Shown piece after piece: positions 1-9,031 of a stretch of DNA of 64,000 nucleotides. The stretch covers positions 3,348,001 to 3,412,000 of the forward strand of contig NZ_CP118527.1 of assembly GCF_028885415.1 (NCBI RefSeq), given 5' to 3'. This stretch comes from Streptomyces coeruleorubidus (lineage in GTDB: Bacteria > Actinomycetota > Actinomycetes > Streptomycetales > Streptomycetaceae). Each line of letters opens with the position of its first letter. Within the stretch, counting starts at the first letter, position 1. The notes under the pieces were generated by a model that saw only the letters and a list, made by a program, of their open reading frames with translations, made no database searches and was not told the DNA's origin. A program made the position numbers and the translations under genes.

Positions 1-1659
1 GAATCCTCCGGCCTCCCGGTGCGCGCCGGGCGGCAGGCTCCGCGGCCTGGCTGTGCCTTCGACGGTGGCTGAGGGCGTGGAGTCGGGGGTGGGGTCAGTG
101 GTGGTGTCTTCAGCGGGTGGTGCGGAGGCCGAGGCACCAGCGCGGGGGGTGTCGTCGCCCGGTGAGCCGGAGGACGTCGCCAGCAGGATTCCCACCACGG
201 CGCCGACCGTCGCGACCGTGGCCGCCGCGGCGGCGAGCATCGTACGGCGGTGGCCGGCTCGGGGGCGGACGGCGGCCGGTGTGGCGGGGCCAGGGAGTTC
301 GCCGGGCGGCATGGCGGTGAGTGCCGGGGTGGGGCGGGGACGGCCCTCCGTTGCCGCCTGTGCCCGGGTGAGGGAGACGGGGCTCGGGCGGTGGGTGGCA
401 GTGGTGGTGCTGACGGCGGGGTTCGGAGAACTGGCCGCGTTCGGTTGTGTCGTCCGTGCGGTGGGTGTGGGGGTGGAGGTGGAGGTGGGGACGGGTTCGC
501 GGGGGTCCTTTGGGCTGGGTGGCCTGGGTGGTGGCGGCGACGGCGGCGTCGGGGCCGATGTCCCCGGCTCCGGTTCCGGGGCGGGTTGTTCGTCCGGCCC
601 GGGTTTCAGGTCCGGCTCGGGCTTCGGGTCCGGCTCGGGCTTCAGGTCAGGCCCGGGTTTCAGGCCAGGCCCGGGCTTCAGGTCAGGCCCGGGCTTCAGG
701 TCAGCCGCGGGTTCGGGCTGTCGGTCCGGCACCGCCACAGGTTCCCGAGCGGGTGCCGCATCCGACACCGGATCCGGCAACTCCCTTGCCCGCTCCCGCC
801 GTTCGAGGCCCACTCCCACCGGCACCGTAGGCGTCGGCGCCGGGTGAGCGACCGGCTCCAAAGCCGCTGCCAGTTCCTCCAGCCCCGGGCGGACCGACGG
901 GTCCTTTTCCAGCAGGGACGTCAGGATGTCGCGCAACGGGCCGGAGACCGCGGGGAGTTCGGGCTCCTCGTACAGGACCGCGTGCAGGGTCGCCAGCGTG
1001 GTGTCGCGGGCGAAGGGGGAACGGCCGCCCAGGGCCGCGCAGAGGGTCGCGCCGAGGGACCAGACGTCGGACGGCGGGCCCTGCGGGCGGCCGGAGATAC
1101 GCTCGGGGGCCATGTAGTCGGGGGAGCCGACCAGCATGCCGACCATGGTGAGCGCCTTGGCGTCCTGGATCGCGGCGATGCCGAAGTCCGTGAGTACGAC
1201 ACGCCGTTCGCGTCCCGGTCCTGCCGGTCCGCTCCCGTTCTCCACCAGCACGTTGCCCGGCTTGATGTCCCGGTGCAGTACTCCCCGCGCATGGACCTGC
1301 CGTAGTGCCGCGACCAGGCCGAGGCCGATGCGGGCCGTATCGCGGGGGCCCAGTGGGCCCTCCTCCGCGATGATCCGTTCGAGGGAGCGGCCCGCGACCA
1401 ACTCCATGACGAGCCACAGGCGTTCGCCTTCGTCGACCACGTCGTAGACGCGTACGACGTTGGGGTGGTCGATCCGGGCCGTGGCCCTGGCCTCGCGCAG
1501 GGTGCGTTCGCGGCGGGTCCTGCTGTCCTCCGCGTCCAGGCCGTCGATACGCATTTCCTTGACGGCGACCTGTCGGTCGAGTATTTCGTCGGCGGCGCGC
1601 CACACCCGCCCCATTCCCCCCTGGCCGATACTTTCGACCAGCCGATAGCGCCCCGTCAC
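1..1659 (-). CDS. Receptor-type Ser/Thr protein kinase, 3' end missing
   Basis: Bacterial Hanks-type (PknB-like) kinase that would phosphorylate Ser/Thr of cytosolic targets from the membrane. From the GTG at 1659 (AGGGA just upstream) the reading frame runs open to the left edge, giving 553 visible residues. Seen in order: glycine loop GQGGMG (12-17), catalytic Lys in VAVK (34), HRDIKPGN (129-136), DFG (about 158), SPDYMAPE activation segment, then a Pro-rich linker with hexapeptide repeats, a single membrane segment near residues 473-494 and the start of an extracellular Thr/Pro/Ser-rich tail. All catalytic residues are present, so it should be active. The C-terminal sensor part lies outside the window. 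It is divergent from the LPXTG protein at 1911. Confidence 0.9.
   Translation of the reverse strand, partial: MTGRYRLVESIGQGGMGRVWRAADEILDRQVAVKEMRIDGLDAEDSRTRRERTLREARATARIDHPNVVRVYDVVDEGERLWLVMELVAGRSLERIIAEEGPLGPRDTARIGLGLVAALRQVHARGVLHRDIKPGNVLVENGSGPAGPGRERRVVLTDFGIAAIQDAKALTMVGMLVGSPDYMAPERISGRPQGPPSDVWSLGATLCAALGGRSPFARDTTLATLHAVLYEEPELPAVSGPLRDILTSLLEKDPSVRPGLEELAAALEPVAHPAPTPTVPVGVGLERRERARELPDPVSDAAPAREPVAVPDRQPEPAADLKPGPDLKPGPGLKPGPDLKPEPDPKPEPDLKPGPDEQPAPEPEPGTSAPTPPSPPPPRPPSPKDPREPVPTSTSTPTPTARTTQPNAASSPNPAVSTTTATHRPSPVSLTRAQAATEGRPRPTPALTAMPPGELPGPATPAAVRPRAGHRRTMLAAAAATVATVGAVVGILLATSSGSPGDDTPRAGASASAPPAEDTTTDPTPDSTPSATVEGTARPRSLPPGAHREAGGF
598..705. repeat. Six 18-nt tandem repeats in the kinase linker
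   Basis: Six consecutive 18-nt units (start about 598, 616, 634, 652, 670, 688), each close to cccgggcttcaggtcagg. On the minus strand they encode a repeated hexapeptide (P-D-L-K-P-G/E) in the juxtamembrane linker of the kinase. The unit length is a multiple of three, so copy-number changes stay in frame. Confidence 0.9.
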
Positions 1660-1910
1660 CAATATCCCTGGAACACCGCCGATGTTCGCATTCCCCGGCA
1701 ATCCGCTGCACCCCCTCCACGACGCCGCGACCGACTCCAGTGAAACACAACGGTCACACTTCGCGCCGCACCAGGATAGTGCCGGGAAATTTTGTGGTAG
1801 CTCTTTCAGTACTGCGAATTCAGGCGCAGTCCAGGACGGTTCACGGGCAACCCAAGGGCCAACCCAAGGGAAATCCGGGGGCAGTCCAGGGGGACACAAG
1901 GGGGGCGAAC

Positions 1911-2642
1911 ATGAGTTCTCGTCGCACGGCGGCGGTCACGGGATCGCTGGTAGCGGCATCATTCTCGGCGGTGCTGATCCTTTCCGGAACGGCCGGCGCG
2001 GAAGACGAAGGGCCCGCAAGCAGCAAGGGAGGAAAGGCCGTTGACGAGGCGCCGACGGGGGTGAAGCTGACCACGCTGCTGCCCGAGAAGATCTCGGTCG
2101 ACAACGGCTCCGAAAAGACAGCGCTTACCGCCACGGTGAAGAACGAGGGGAACAAGGACAGCGGGAAGATCCAGCTTTTGGTCGTCGGTTTCGACGGGCT
2201 CACCGTCAAGAACGTCCAGGGGTGTTCCCCGATAGCCGAGAACAATCTCCCGGAGGGTTCGAACAGCGGTTTCAGCTGCCCCGTCGACAATCTCGGGGCC
2301 GGTAAGTCGAAGTCGTACGCCGTCGACGCGACGTACGACCTGGGCAAGACCGGGAAGATCTGTCTGCCCGTCCAGGCGAGCGACGGGAAGAAGACGTTCT
2401 GGCAGCAGGGCCCGGTGCCGTTCGGCACGGCCAATCCGACGCCGGACGCACCGGCGACGCCCCTGCTGCTCGGCACCGACAACGAGCCGGTCTCCCCCGG
2501 CAAGCCGGACTCCCCGGGCGGCAAGGAGCTGCCGAGGACCGGGCCGGCGCGCGATCTGCTGCCGTTGGGCGCGGCGGGTGCGTCGCTGCTCGCGGCGGGC
2601 GTGGCCGGGATGTGGTGGTCGCAGCGGCGGCAGGAGGGCTGA
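1911..2642 (+). CDS. Secreted LPXTG-anchored surface protein
   Basis: Predicted cell-wall protein of 243 residues. The ATG at 1911 follows a G-rich site (AAGGGGGG); longer upstream reading lacks signal features. N-terminal signal peptide (about 1-35, cleaved near AGA-ED), a CARDB-like or Ig-like middle domain (about 60-150) with two cysteines, a Pro/Asp-rich spacer, then a sortase signal: LPRTG near residue 205, a hydrophobic stretch and a basic tail (SQRRQ). Class E sortases of Streptomyces usually prefer LAXTG, so LPRTG may belong to another sortase class. Function beyond surface display is unknown. No sortase gene is present here. Confidence 0.8.
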   Translation: MSSRRTAAVTGSLVAASFSAVLILSGTAGAEDEGPASSKGGKAVDEAPTGVKLTTLLPEKISVDNGSEKTALTATVKNEGNKDSGKIQLLVVGFDGLTVKNVQGCSPIAENNLPEGSNSGFSCPVDNLGAGKSKSYAVDATYDLGKTGKICLPVQASDGKKTFWQQGPVPFGTANPTPDAPATPLLLGTDNEPVSPGKPDSPGGKELPRTGPARDLLPLGAAGASLLAAGVAGMWWSQRRQEG

Positions 2643-2668
2643 ACCGCCTTCCGCGCCATGACACACGA

Positions 2669-2711
2669 GAGGCTCCCCGGGGCCTGAGGGAAGGTGTGCC
2701 CGGGGAGCCTC
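2669..2711. terminator. Bidirectional hairpin between LPXTG gene and bioY
   Basis: Perfect 13-bp inverted repeat (arms 2669-2681 and 2699-2711, gaggctccccggg) with a 17-nt loop, lying between two convergent genes. No long T-run, as is common in Streptomyces. Confidence 0.8.
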
Positions 2712-2728
2712 CGGTGTGGAACGACGGG

Positions 2729-3310
2729 TCAGCGCTTGTCGGCGAACTTCCATGCCGTCGGCAGCGCCCCCATCGCCAGCGCCGCCTTCAGGGCGTCACC
2801 GATCAGGAACGGCGTGAGGCCGGCCGCGATCGCGGCGGTGGCGGACATGCCGGTGGCGAGGGCCAGGTAGGGCACGCCGACGGCGTAGATGATCGCCTCG
2901 CCTACCAGCATCGTGCCCGCCATGCGCAGCATCGAGCGGTCGGCGCCGCGGCGGGCCAGGGCGCCCACCACCGTGGAGGCGAGGATCATTCCGAGGATGT
3001 AGCCGAAGGAGGGGGCGACGCCGGAGGTGCCCTGCGAGAACCACGGCATACCGGCGAGGCCCGCCACGGCGTACAGCGCCAGCGAGAGGAAGCCGCGGCC
3101 GGCGCCGAGGGCGGTGCCGACGAGCAGTGCAGCGAAGGTCTGGCCGGTCACCGGCACCGGGGAGCCGGGCACGGGCAACGCGATCTGCGCGGCGAGGCCG
3201 GTGAGCGCGGCTCCGCCGAGCACGAGGGCCGCGTCCCGGACACGGGAGGCAGGCAGCAGGTCGGCGAGGACCTGCCCAGTGCGGGCGGGTGTGGCGGCAG
3301 CGGTACTCAT
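2729..3310 (-). CDS. bioY: Biotin ECF transporter S component BioY
   Basis: 193-residue polytopic membrane protein of the BioY family, the substrate-binding S component for biotin uptake. Family features are visible: PGSPVPVTGQTFAALLVG near residues 50-67, the GRGFLSLALYAVAG helix, and FLIGDALK towards the C-terminus. About six membrane helices. No bioM/bioN ATPase or T component is adjacent, so it probably uses a shared energising module encoded elsewhere or works alone. The gene is monocistronic and converges with the LPXTG gene. Start ATG at 3310, with GGAG upstream. Confidence 0.93.
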   Translation of the reverse strand: MSTAAATPARTGQVLADLLPASRVRDAALVLGGAALTGLAAQIALPVPGSPVPVTGQTFAALLVGTALGAGRGFLSLALYAVAGLAGMPWFSQGTSGVAPSFGYILGMILASTVVGALARRGADRSMLRMAGTMLVGEAIIYAVGVPYLALATGMSATAAIAAGLTPFLIGDALKAALAMGALPTAWKFADKR

Positions 3311-3691
3311 GGGGACTCCGCGAGAGTGAGGGCCGGTCGGGACACGGTGACGCTATCCCAGCGTGCTCGCCCGGTTCACCGTCAGCGCTCGACAAAGGCG
3401 AGATCACGCGGTTGGTTGGTTTTTGACAAAGAGTGGGGGGTGCACCGGGCGCGGAGTGGTGCCGGTCACGGAGGTGGCGAGGCTTCGATCACGTGGCGGA
3501 TGCGGAGGCGGACTGTAGGGTTTCGCCAAATCGCCTCCTGGACGGGTGTCAACCCTCCGTTCCCGGACACTCACAGCATGCGTTCCGGCTGTCCGCATGA
3601 TGGACAACCCTCCCCGCCGAGCGGAGGGACCGCCCAGACTGGCGGCGTTTTTGCCCTCTGCCGCCTCTCACGCATTGGACGAGCCGCGCCC
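3311..3691. other. Divergent intergenic region bioY / permease
   Basis: 381 bases without a gene. It should hold the promoters of both flanking divergent genes. A TTGACA (3423-3428) on the plus strand resembles a -35 box but has no convincing -10 at 17-19 nt. The heptamer gacaaag occurs twice (3391 and 3425). I found no clear riboswitch or perfect palindrome. Confidence 0.4.
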
Positions 3692-5074
3692 ATGCCCAGC
3701 AGCACCACCACCGGGACGCCGCCCAGCACGGACGACGTCTCCCTCTCTCATGGCCTGAAGCAGCGCCACCTGTCGATGATCGCCCTCGGCGGGGTGATCG
3801 GCGCCGGGCTGTTCGTCGGCTCCGGCGCGGGCATCGCCGCCGCCGGTCCGTCGATCGTGGTCGCCTACGCCCTCTCCGGTCTCCTCGTGATGCTGGTGAT
3901 GCGGATGCTCGGCGAGATGTCGGCCGCGTATCCGTCGTCGGGTTCCTTCTCCGCGCACGCCGAACGGGCGATCGGCCCCTGGGCCGGCTTCACCGCGGGC
4001 TGGTCCTTCTGGGTCCTGCTCTGCACGGCCGTCGGTCTGGAGGGCATCGGTGCCGCGAAGATCGTCAGCGGCTGGCTGCCGGGCACGCCGGAGTGGGCGT
4101 GGGTGGCGCTGTTCATGGTCGTCTTCTGCGGCACGAACCTCGCGGCCGTGAAGAACTTCGGCGAGTTCGAGTTCTGGTTCGCGGCCCTGAAGGTCGGCGC
4201 GATCACCCTGTTCCTGGCGCTCGGCACCCTGGCGATCCTCGGGATCCTGCCGGGTACGGACTCCCCCGGCGCCTCGCACCTCACCGACCTCCTCCCCAAC
4301 GGCGGCGAGGGCTTGGTCATCGGCCTGCTCGCCTCGGTCTTCGCCTACGGAGGGCTGGAGACGGTCACCATCGCGGCGGCCGAGTCGGAGAACCCCGTCA
4401 AGGGCGTGGCGAGCGCGGTCCGTACGGCGATGTGGCGTATCGCGCTGTTCTACGTCGGCTCGATGGCGGTCATCGTCACGCTGGTGCCCTGGGACTCGAA
4501 GGCGGTCGTCGAGAAGGGCCCGTACGTCGCCGCCCTCGACGAACTCGGCATCCCGGGCGCCGGCCAGCTGATGAACGTCGTCGTCCTGGTGGCCCTGCTG
4601 TCCGCCATGAACGCCAACATCTACGGCGCCTCGCGCATCGCGTACTCCCTGGTGGAGCGTGGCCAGGGCCCGAAGACGCTGGGCCGGGTGTCGGGCGGGG
4701 TACCGCGGATCGCCGTGCTCGCCTCCTCCGTCTTCGGCTTCCTGTGCGTGCTGCTGAGCTACTGGCGGCCGAACGACGTCTTCTCCTGGCTGCTGAACAT
4801 GATCGGCGCGGTGATCCTGATCGTCTGGATCTTCATCGCGGTCTCGCAACTGCGCCTGCGGCGGCGCCTGGAGCGGGAGACGCCTCAGAAGCTGGTCGTG
4901 CGGATGTGGGCCTTCCCGTGGCTGACGTGGGTCGCGCTGGCGGGGATGGCGGGCATCTTCGCCCTGATGGCACGGGAGCCGGACACGCGGGTGCAGTTGT
5001 ACTCGACGGGCGGGATGACGCTGTTCCTGGCCGCCGTCGGGTACGCCTGGCAGAAGGCACGCGCCCGGCAGTAG
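3692..5074 (+). CDS. Amino-acid permease, GABA permease type (APC family)
   Basis: 460-residue, 12-helix transporter of the amino acid-polyamine-organocation superfamily, probably importing GABA or a similar amino acid by proton symport. The APC signature is clear: [20 protein letters not shown] in helix 1, then [17 protein letters not shown] in helix 2/3 and [16 protein letters not shown] in helix 6/7. ATG at 3692 begins a Ser/Thr-rich cytosolic tail; earlier in-frame starts read through non-coding sequence. Monocistronic, closed by a strong terminator. The exact substrate cannot be read from sequence. Confidence 0.9.
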   Translation: MPSSTTTGTPPSTDDVSLSHGLKQRHLSMIALGGVIGAGLFVGSGAGIAAAGPSIVVAYALSGLLVMLVMRMLGEMSAAYPSSGSFSAHAERAIGPWAGFTAGWSFWVLLCTAVGLEGIGAAKIVSGWLPGTPEWAWVALFMVVFCGTNLAAVKNFGEFEFWFAALKVGAITLFLALGTLAILGILPGTDSPGASHLTDLLPNGGEGLVIGLLASVFAYGGLETVTIAAAESENPVKGVASAVRTAMWRIALFYVGSMAVIVTLVPWDSKAVVEKGPYVAALDELGIPGAGQLMNVVVLVALLSAMNANIYGASRIAYSLVERGQGPKTLGRVSGGVPRIAVLASSVFGFLCVLLSYWRPNDVFSWLLNMIGAVILIVWIFIAVSQLRLRRRLERETPQKLVVRMWAFPWLTWVALAGMAGIFALMAREPDTRVQLYSTGGMTLFLAAVGYAWQKARARQ

Positions 5075-5087
5075 GGACTCCGGCACC

Positions 5088-5117
5088 AAGGCCCCCGCGA
5101 CACGCGGGGGCCTTTTT
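5088..5117 (+). terminator. Rho-independent terminator after permease
   Basis: Perfect 12-bp stem (aaggcccccgcg, 5088-5099, with 5103-5114) with a 3-nt loop, followed by a T-run (to 5117). A textbook intrinsic terminator. Confidence 0.92.
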
Positions 5118-5163
5118 GTGTGCCCAGGGCACCCATCGCCACCCTCCTGCTGCTAGCGTGCAG

Positions 5164-5180
5164 TTGCAAGCATATTGCAA
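5164..5180 (+). promoter_or_regulatory. Nur box of sodF
   Basis: TTGCAA (5164-5169), five bases, TTGCAA (5175-5180), 26 nt before the sodF ATG. This matches the TTGCAA-N5-TTGCAA consensus known for the nickel-responsive Fur-family repressor Nur, which represses sodF when nickel is available. The site is a direct rather than inverted hexamer repeat, as in the published consensus. Confidence 0.85.
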
Positions 5181-5205
5181 TAAGAGGTTCGGAGGGTTCC
5201 TCGCC

Positions 5206-5853
5206 ATGCCCGTCTACACGCTGCCCGACCTGCCGTACGACTACTCCGCGCTCGCTCCCGTGATCAGCCCCGAGATCATCGAGCTGCACCACGACAAGCA
5301 CCACGCGGCCTATGTGAAAGGCGCCAACGACACGCTGGAGCAGCTTGCCCAGGCGCGGGACAAGGAGACGTGGGGGTCGATCAACGGGCTGGAGAAGAAC
5401 CTGGCCTTCCACCTGTCCGGGCACATCCTGCACAGCATCTACTGGCAGAACATGACCGGCCCGAAGGACGGCGGTGGTGAGCCGCTGGCGCAGGACGGTG
5501 TGGGCGAGCTCGCGGACGCGATCGCCGAGTCGTTCGGGTCGTTCGCCAACTTCAAGGCGCAGCTGTCCAAGGCGTCGGCCACGACCCAGGGTTCGGGCTG
5601 GGGCGTGCTGGCCTACGAGCCGCTGAGCGGGCGGCTGATCGTCGAGCAGGTCTACGACCACCAGGGCAACGTCGGCCAGGGCTCGACCCCGATCCTCGTC
5701 TTCGACGCCTGGGAGCACGCCTTCTACCTCCAGTACCGGAACCAGAAGGTCGACTTCATCGAGGCGATGTGGCAGGTCGTCAACTGGCAGGACGTGGCCC
5801 GCCGTTACGAGGCCGCCAAGTCCCGCGCGGACGTGCTGCTGCTGGCGCCCTGA
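5206..5853 (+). CDS. sodF: Iron superoxide dismutase
   Basis: 215-residue Fe/Mn-type superoxide dismutase, cytosolic, converting superoxide to peroxide and oxygen. Metal ligands are visible: His28 in ELHHDKHHA, His76 in the HILH segment, and Asp167 and His171 in DAWEHAFY. The length is usual for the family. The ATG at 5206 follows GGAGGG. A Nur box lies in the promoter, so it should be the Fe enzyme induced when nickel is scarce and NiSOD (sodN) cannot be metallated. sodN is not in the window. Confidence 0.95.
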   Translation: MPVYTLPDLPYDYSALAPVISPEIIELHHDKHHAAYVKGANDTLEQLAQARDKETWGSINGLEKNLAFHLSGHILHSIYWQNMTGPKDGGGEPLAQDGVGELADAIAESFGSFANFKAQLSKASATTQGSGWGVLAYEPLSGRLIVEQVYDHQGNVGQGSTPILVFDAWEHAFYLQYRNQKVDFIEAMWQVVNWQDVARRYEAAKSRADVLLLAP

Positions 5854-5927
5854 CGGCGGCGTGCCGTCGAGTCGTCCTGCCTCGTGATCGTCTTCTCACC
5901 CTTCACGAACGGCAGGCGGAAAGAAGG

Positions 5928-5960
5928 AAGCCCCCGTGAGGACGTGACTCACGGGGGCTT
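5928..5960. terminator. Bidirectional terminator sodF / methyltransferase
   Basis: Perfect 13-bp inverted repeat (aagcccccgtgag at 5928-5940, complement 5948-5960) with a 7-nt loop between two convergent genes. Confidence 0.88.
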
Positions 5961-5972
5961 TCCATGCGTGCG

Positions 5973-6749
5973 CTACGGCTTGCGGCCCAGGCCGCCGTGC
6001 TGGCCGATCGGCTCCGTGGGAGCGCCCGGCTCGGGGTGCCACAGCGGTACCGAGACCACGCCCGGTTCCACCGGCTCCAGGCCCTCGAAGAAGGCCTCGA
6101 TCTGCTCGACCGGCCGCAGGAAGTACGGGACCGCGCCGGTCTCGTTGTAGGCGTCCTGGGCTTGTTCGTAGGCCGGGTCCGTGCCGCGGGAGCCCTCGTT
6201 GAGGGAGAGGTAGCTGCCCGAGGGCAGGCCGGCCAGGAGGCGGCGGACGAGGTCGCGGGCCTCGTCGTAGTCGGCCACGTGGCCCAGGATGCCGCTGAGG
6301 ATCAGGGCCGTGGGGCGCGTGAGGTCGAGCGTCTTGCCGGCGGCCTCGATGATGCGCTCGGGCTCGTGGAGGTTGATCGGCTCGTACGCCGTCGCGCCCT
6401 CGGGCGTGGAGGTGAGCAGGGCGCGGGCGTGGGCGAGGACCAGCGGGTCGTTGTCGATGTAGACGATCCGCGACTCGGGAGCGAGACGCTGGGCCACCTC
6501 ATGGGTGTTGTCGACGGTCGGCAGTCCGGTGCCGACGTCGAGGAACTGCCGTACGCCGGCCTCCCGGACGAGGTGGCGGATGCTGCGGCCGAGGAAGGCG
6601 CGGCTGCTGCGGGCGATGGTGACGATGCCGGGGAAGACGGCCGTGTAGGCGTCACCGGCCGCCTCGTCCACCGGGTAGTTGTCCTTGCCGCCCAGCCAGT
6701 AGTTCCAGATCCGGGCCGAGTGCGGCACCGAGGTGTCGATCTGCGTCAT
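5973..6749 (-). CDS. SAM-dependent methyltransferase, DUF574 family
   Basis: 258-residue member of the actinobacterial Methyltransf_19/DUF574 family, abundant in Streptomyces and of mostly unknown substrate. The usual N-terminus (SARIWNYWLGGKDNYPVD) is complete, followed by the SAM-binding loop LDVGTGLPT near residue 70 and an acidic strand YIDNDP. Converges with sodF. It ends 12 nt from the histidine phosphatase gene in the same orientation and may share its transcript. Substrate unknown. Confidence 0.88.
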   Translation of the reverse strand: MTQIDTSVPHSARIWNYWLGGKDNYPVDEAAGDAYTAVFPGIVTIARSSRAFLGRSIRHLVREAGVRQFLDVGTGLPTVDNTHEVAQRLAPESRIVYIDNDPLVLAHARALLTSTPEGATAYEPINLHEPERIIEAAGKTLDLTRPTALILSGILGHVADYDEARDLVRRLLAGLPSGSYLSLNEGSRGTDPAYEQAQDAYNETGAVPYFLRPVEQIEAFFEGLEPVEPGVVSVPLWHPEPGAPTEPIGQHGGLGRKP

Positions 6750-6761
6750 GGGCTCATAGTG

Positions 6762-7394
6762 CTACGGCACGTCCGTCCCGCACGGCACATTGAGTGAGAG
6801 GAGTGCGGCGGAACCGTCGGGGTTCATGCGCAGTTCGCTGATCGCCGCGTTCCGCAACCGCGGGAACACCCTGCGGTACTCCCCGGCCGGGATCGACAGC
6901 AGTGTGCACAGCACCAGGCGCAGCAGGGTGTTGTGGGCGACGACGAGGACACGCCCGCCGGGGTGGGCGCCGGCGATACGACGCAGGGCGCCGGCCCCGC
7001 GGGCCGCTGCCGCCGCCGGGTCCTCCGCCCCGGGGAAGGGGTGGGCGACGGGGTCGGCGCGGAAGGCTGCGGCCCGGTCGGGGACCTCGGCCTCGAACTC
7101 GGCGAGCGTACGGCCCTCCACGACTCCGAAGTCGCATTCGGCGAGGTCGGGTTCGCGCTGCGGGGCGAGGCCCAGGGCACGGCAGGCGGGCTCGGCGGTG
7201 GCGACGGCCCGGGAGAGCGGGGACGTCCAGACGGCGTCGACGGGGTGGGCGGCGGCCCAGCGGCCGAGCGCCTGGGCCTGGGCGCGGCCGGTGTAGGTGA
7301 GGCCGATGTCGCTGACCCCGGCGTAGCGGTTCTCGGCGTGCCAGACGGTCTGCCCGTGCCGGGCCAGGAGGAGGGTGGTGGTCGTGGTGGTCAT
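6762..7394 (-). CDS. Histidine phosphatase family protein
   Basis: 210-residue phosphoglycerate-mutase-like phosphatase. Catalytic pieces: LARHGQT at the N-terminus (phospho-His), an Arg in TSPLSRA, a Glu/Asp pair in the DLAECDFGVVEG stretch and the second His in VLVVAHNTLLR. Start ATG at 7394, followed by a run of Thr codons, overlaps the stop of the FGGY kinase gene by 4 bases, so the two are translationally coupled. A phosphatase beside a sugar kinase could dephosphorylate sugar or polyol phosphates, which is inference. Confidence 0.88.
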   Translation of the reverse strand: MTTTTTTLLLARHGQTVWHAENRYAGVSDIGLTYTGRAQAQALGRWAAAHPVDAVWTSPLSRAVATAEPACRALGLAPQREPDLAECDFGVVEGRTLAEFEAEVPDRAAAFRADPVAHPFPGAEDPAAAAARGAGALRRIAGAHPGGRVLVVAHNTLLRLVLCTLLSIPAGEYRRVFPRLRNAAISELRMNPDGSAALLSLNVPCGTDVP

Positions 7395-8875
7395 GACTTC
7401 CCAGTGTCCAGGTGCGGGCGGGTTCGGGCGTGTGCCGCGACGGGGGCGGGCAGCCAGCCCCGTGCCTCCAGCGTGTCGACGAGGCGGGCGTACGGCTCGG
7501 CGAAGCGGGCGGTGCGGTCGGCGCGGGGTTCGAGGACGGTCCGGACGCGGACCATGCGCTCGGCGACGTCGGCGAGGGATCCGGCTCCGGTCGCCCCGTA
7601 AACCCCGGATGCCCCGTACACGGCCAACGCCGCCATCCCCAGCGCCGGTTCCGTCTGTTCCGGGACGCGGGCCGGGCGGCCGAGGATGTCGGTGCGGAGC
7701 TGGTTCCAGTACGGGCTGCGCGCGCCGCCGCCGGTGAAGGTGAGCGGGCCGTCGAGGGGAGCGCCCAGGTGGTGCAGGTAGTCCAGGCACAGGCGTTCCG
7801 CGAAGCCGACGCCCTGGAGCAGCGCGGCCCACAGACCGGCGTCCCCCTCGGGTTCGCCGAGGACGAGGGGGGCCGCCTCCGGCGCCCGGAACGGGAACCG
7901 CTCCCCCGGCGTGACCAGCGGGTACGCCACCGCGCGGGACGGCTCGAACGCCGCCGCCCGCTCGTCCATCGTGGCGGGGTCGGCGTCCGGGAAGTGCGCC
8001 GCGAGTGCCCCCGCTCCCACGCTCGACGCCCCGCCGGGCAGCCAGGTGCCGTCGGGGGCGCGGTGGTTGTAGACCACGCCGGTGGGGTCCCGGACGGGGT
8101 CGCGGGCGGCTCCCTTCAGGACGAGCGTGGTGCCGAGCACCGAGTTCCAGGAGCCGGGGCGCAGCGCGGCCGAGGCGATCTGGGCCGCGCAGCCGTCCGT
8201 CATACCGGCGAGCACCGGGGTGCCGGCGGGAATGCCGGTGGCGTCGGCGGCGTCCGCGCAGACCTCGCCGAGGTGCGTGCCCGGGCGTACGACGTCGGGC
8301 AACAGGCGGTCCGGCACGCCGAGTTGGGACAGGGCGGCTTCCGGCCAGGCCTCGGCGTGCAGGTCGTAGCCGGTCTTCAGGGCGTGACTGGAGTCGGCCG
8401 GGGGCGGTTCGCCGGTGAGGCGGGTGATGACCTGGTCGGGCTGGTGAGCGAGCCGGAGGCCGGGGCCGTACTCCCCCACCAGCCACAGCGCCTTCGGCAG
8501 CGCCCAGGTGTCCTGGACGGCGAGCCCCGCCTCCCGGGCCCGCGCGGCCTGCGCCGCCGCGCGGCCGTCGTCGTACATCAGCGCGGGGCTCACCGGGCGG
8601 CCCGAGCCGTCCGTCAGCAGGACCGTGCCGGACGTGCCGCACACCGCGAGGCCGCCGACCGGCACGCCGGGCGCGGAGCCGAGTGCCGTCCGGGACGCCG
8701 TGCACAGCGCCGACCACCACTGCTCCGGGTCCTGCTCGTGCCGCACCCCGTCCCGCCGCCCGGTCAGCGGGGCCGAGCCGCTGCCGAGGACTCTGCCGTC
8801 GGCGGTGACGAGCAGCACGCGGACGCTCTGTGTGCCCAGGTCGATCCCCAGCCAGCCCGCATCCTCGTCCGCCAT
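7391..8875 (-). CDS. FGGY-family carbohydrate kinase, xylulokinase-like
   Basis: 494-residue sugar kinase. The N-terminal phosphate-1 motif is GIDLGTQSVRVLLV, then the acceptor-binding region around EQDPEQWW, the catalytic Asp in AGMTDGCAAQ, and C-terminal FTGGGARSPYWNQLRTDILG (adenosine motif). ATG at 8875 has GGGAGG upstream. ATP-dependent phosphorylation of a ketose or polyol is expected; D-xylulose is the nearest guess by family resemblance. It is divergent from the ABC transporter operon across a palindromic operator and coupled to the phosphatase downstream. Confidence 0.85.
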   Translation of the reverse strand: MADEDAGWLGIDLGTQSVRVLLVTADGRVLGSGSAPLTGRRDGVRHEQDPEQWWSALCTASRTALGSAPGVPVGGLAVCGTSGTVLLTDGSGRPVSPALMYDDGRAAAQAARAREAGLAVQDTWALPKALWLVGEYGPGLRLAHQPDQVITRLTGEPPPADSSHALKTGYDLHAEAWPEAALSQLGVPDRLLPDVVRPGTHLGEVCADAADATGIPAGTPVLAGMTDGCAAQIASAALRPGSWNSVLGTTLVLKGAARDPVRDPTGVVYNHRAPDGTWLPGGASSVGAGALAAHFPDADPATMDERAAAFEPSRAVAYPLVTPGERFPFRAPEAAPLVLGEPEGDAGLWAALLQGVGFAERLCLDYLHHLGAPLDGPLTFTGGGARSPYWNQLRTDILGRPARVPEQTEPALGMAALAVYGASGVYGATGAGSLADVAERMVRVRTVLEPRADRTARFAEPYARLVDTLEARGWLPAPVAAHARTRPHLDTGKS

Positions 8876-8982
8876 CCGGAACCTCCCACGACGTCGCAGC
8901 CGGATCTGTGAACTTCTCACTGTGCCCCGATATTTTCCCGTGCGCGAGGGATTGACGCCCAACTTCAGCCGTTCCACCCTCT

Positions 8983-9009
8983 GTTAACGAGTCGACTCGA
9001 CGTGTTAAC
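8983..9009. promoter_or_regulatory. 27-nt palindromic operator of the sugar locus
   Basis: Near-perfect palindrome: gttaac (8983-8988) and gttaac (9004-9009) flank a core in which cgagtcgactcg reads the same on both strands. Only two base pairs plus the centre break symmetry. It lies in the divergent promoter region, 22 nt before the binding-protein ATG. The DeoR regulator encoded in the operon is the obvious candidate to bind it (inference). Confidence 0.75.
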
Positions 9010-9031
9010 CAGCCCCCACGTGGAGGTACGG

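Noticed and set aside
701..1750. Alternative minus-strand frame over the kinase starting at 1750
   Set aside because: Out of frame with the kinase motifs and Arg/Gly-rich; the kinase frame starts at the GTG at 1659.
3420..3450. Biotin riboswitch or clear sigma-70 promoter upstream of bioY/permease
   Set aside because: A TTGACA is present but without a suitable -10 box, and I know no biotin riboswitch class; no supporting structure was seen.
2612..3691. Upstream extension of the permease frame through bioY
   Set aside because: Residues are low-complexity and antisense to bioY; APC homology begins at ATG 3692.
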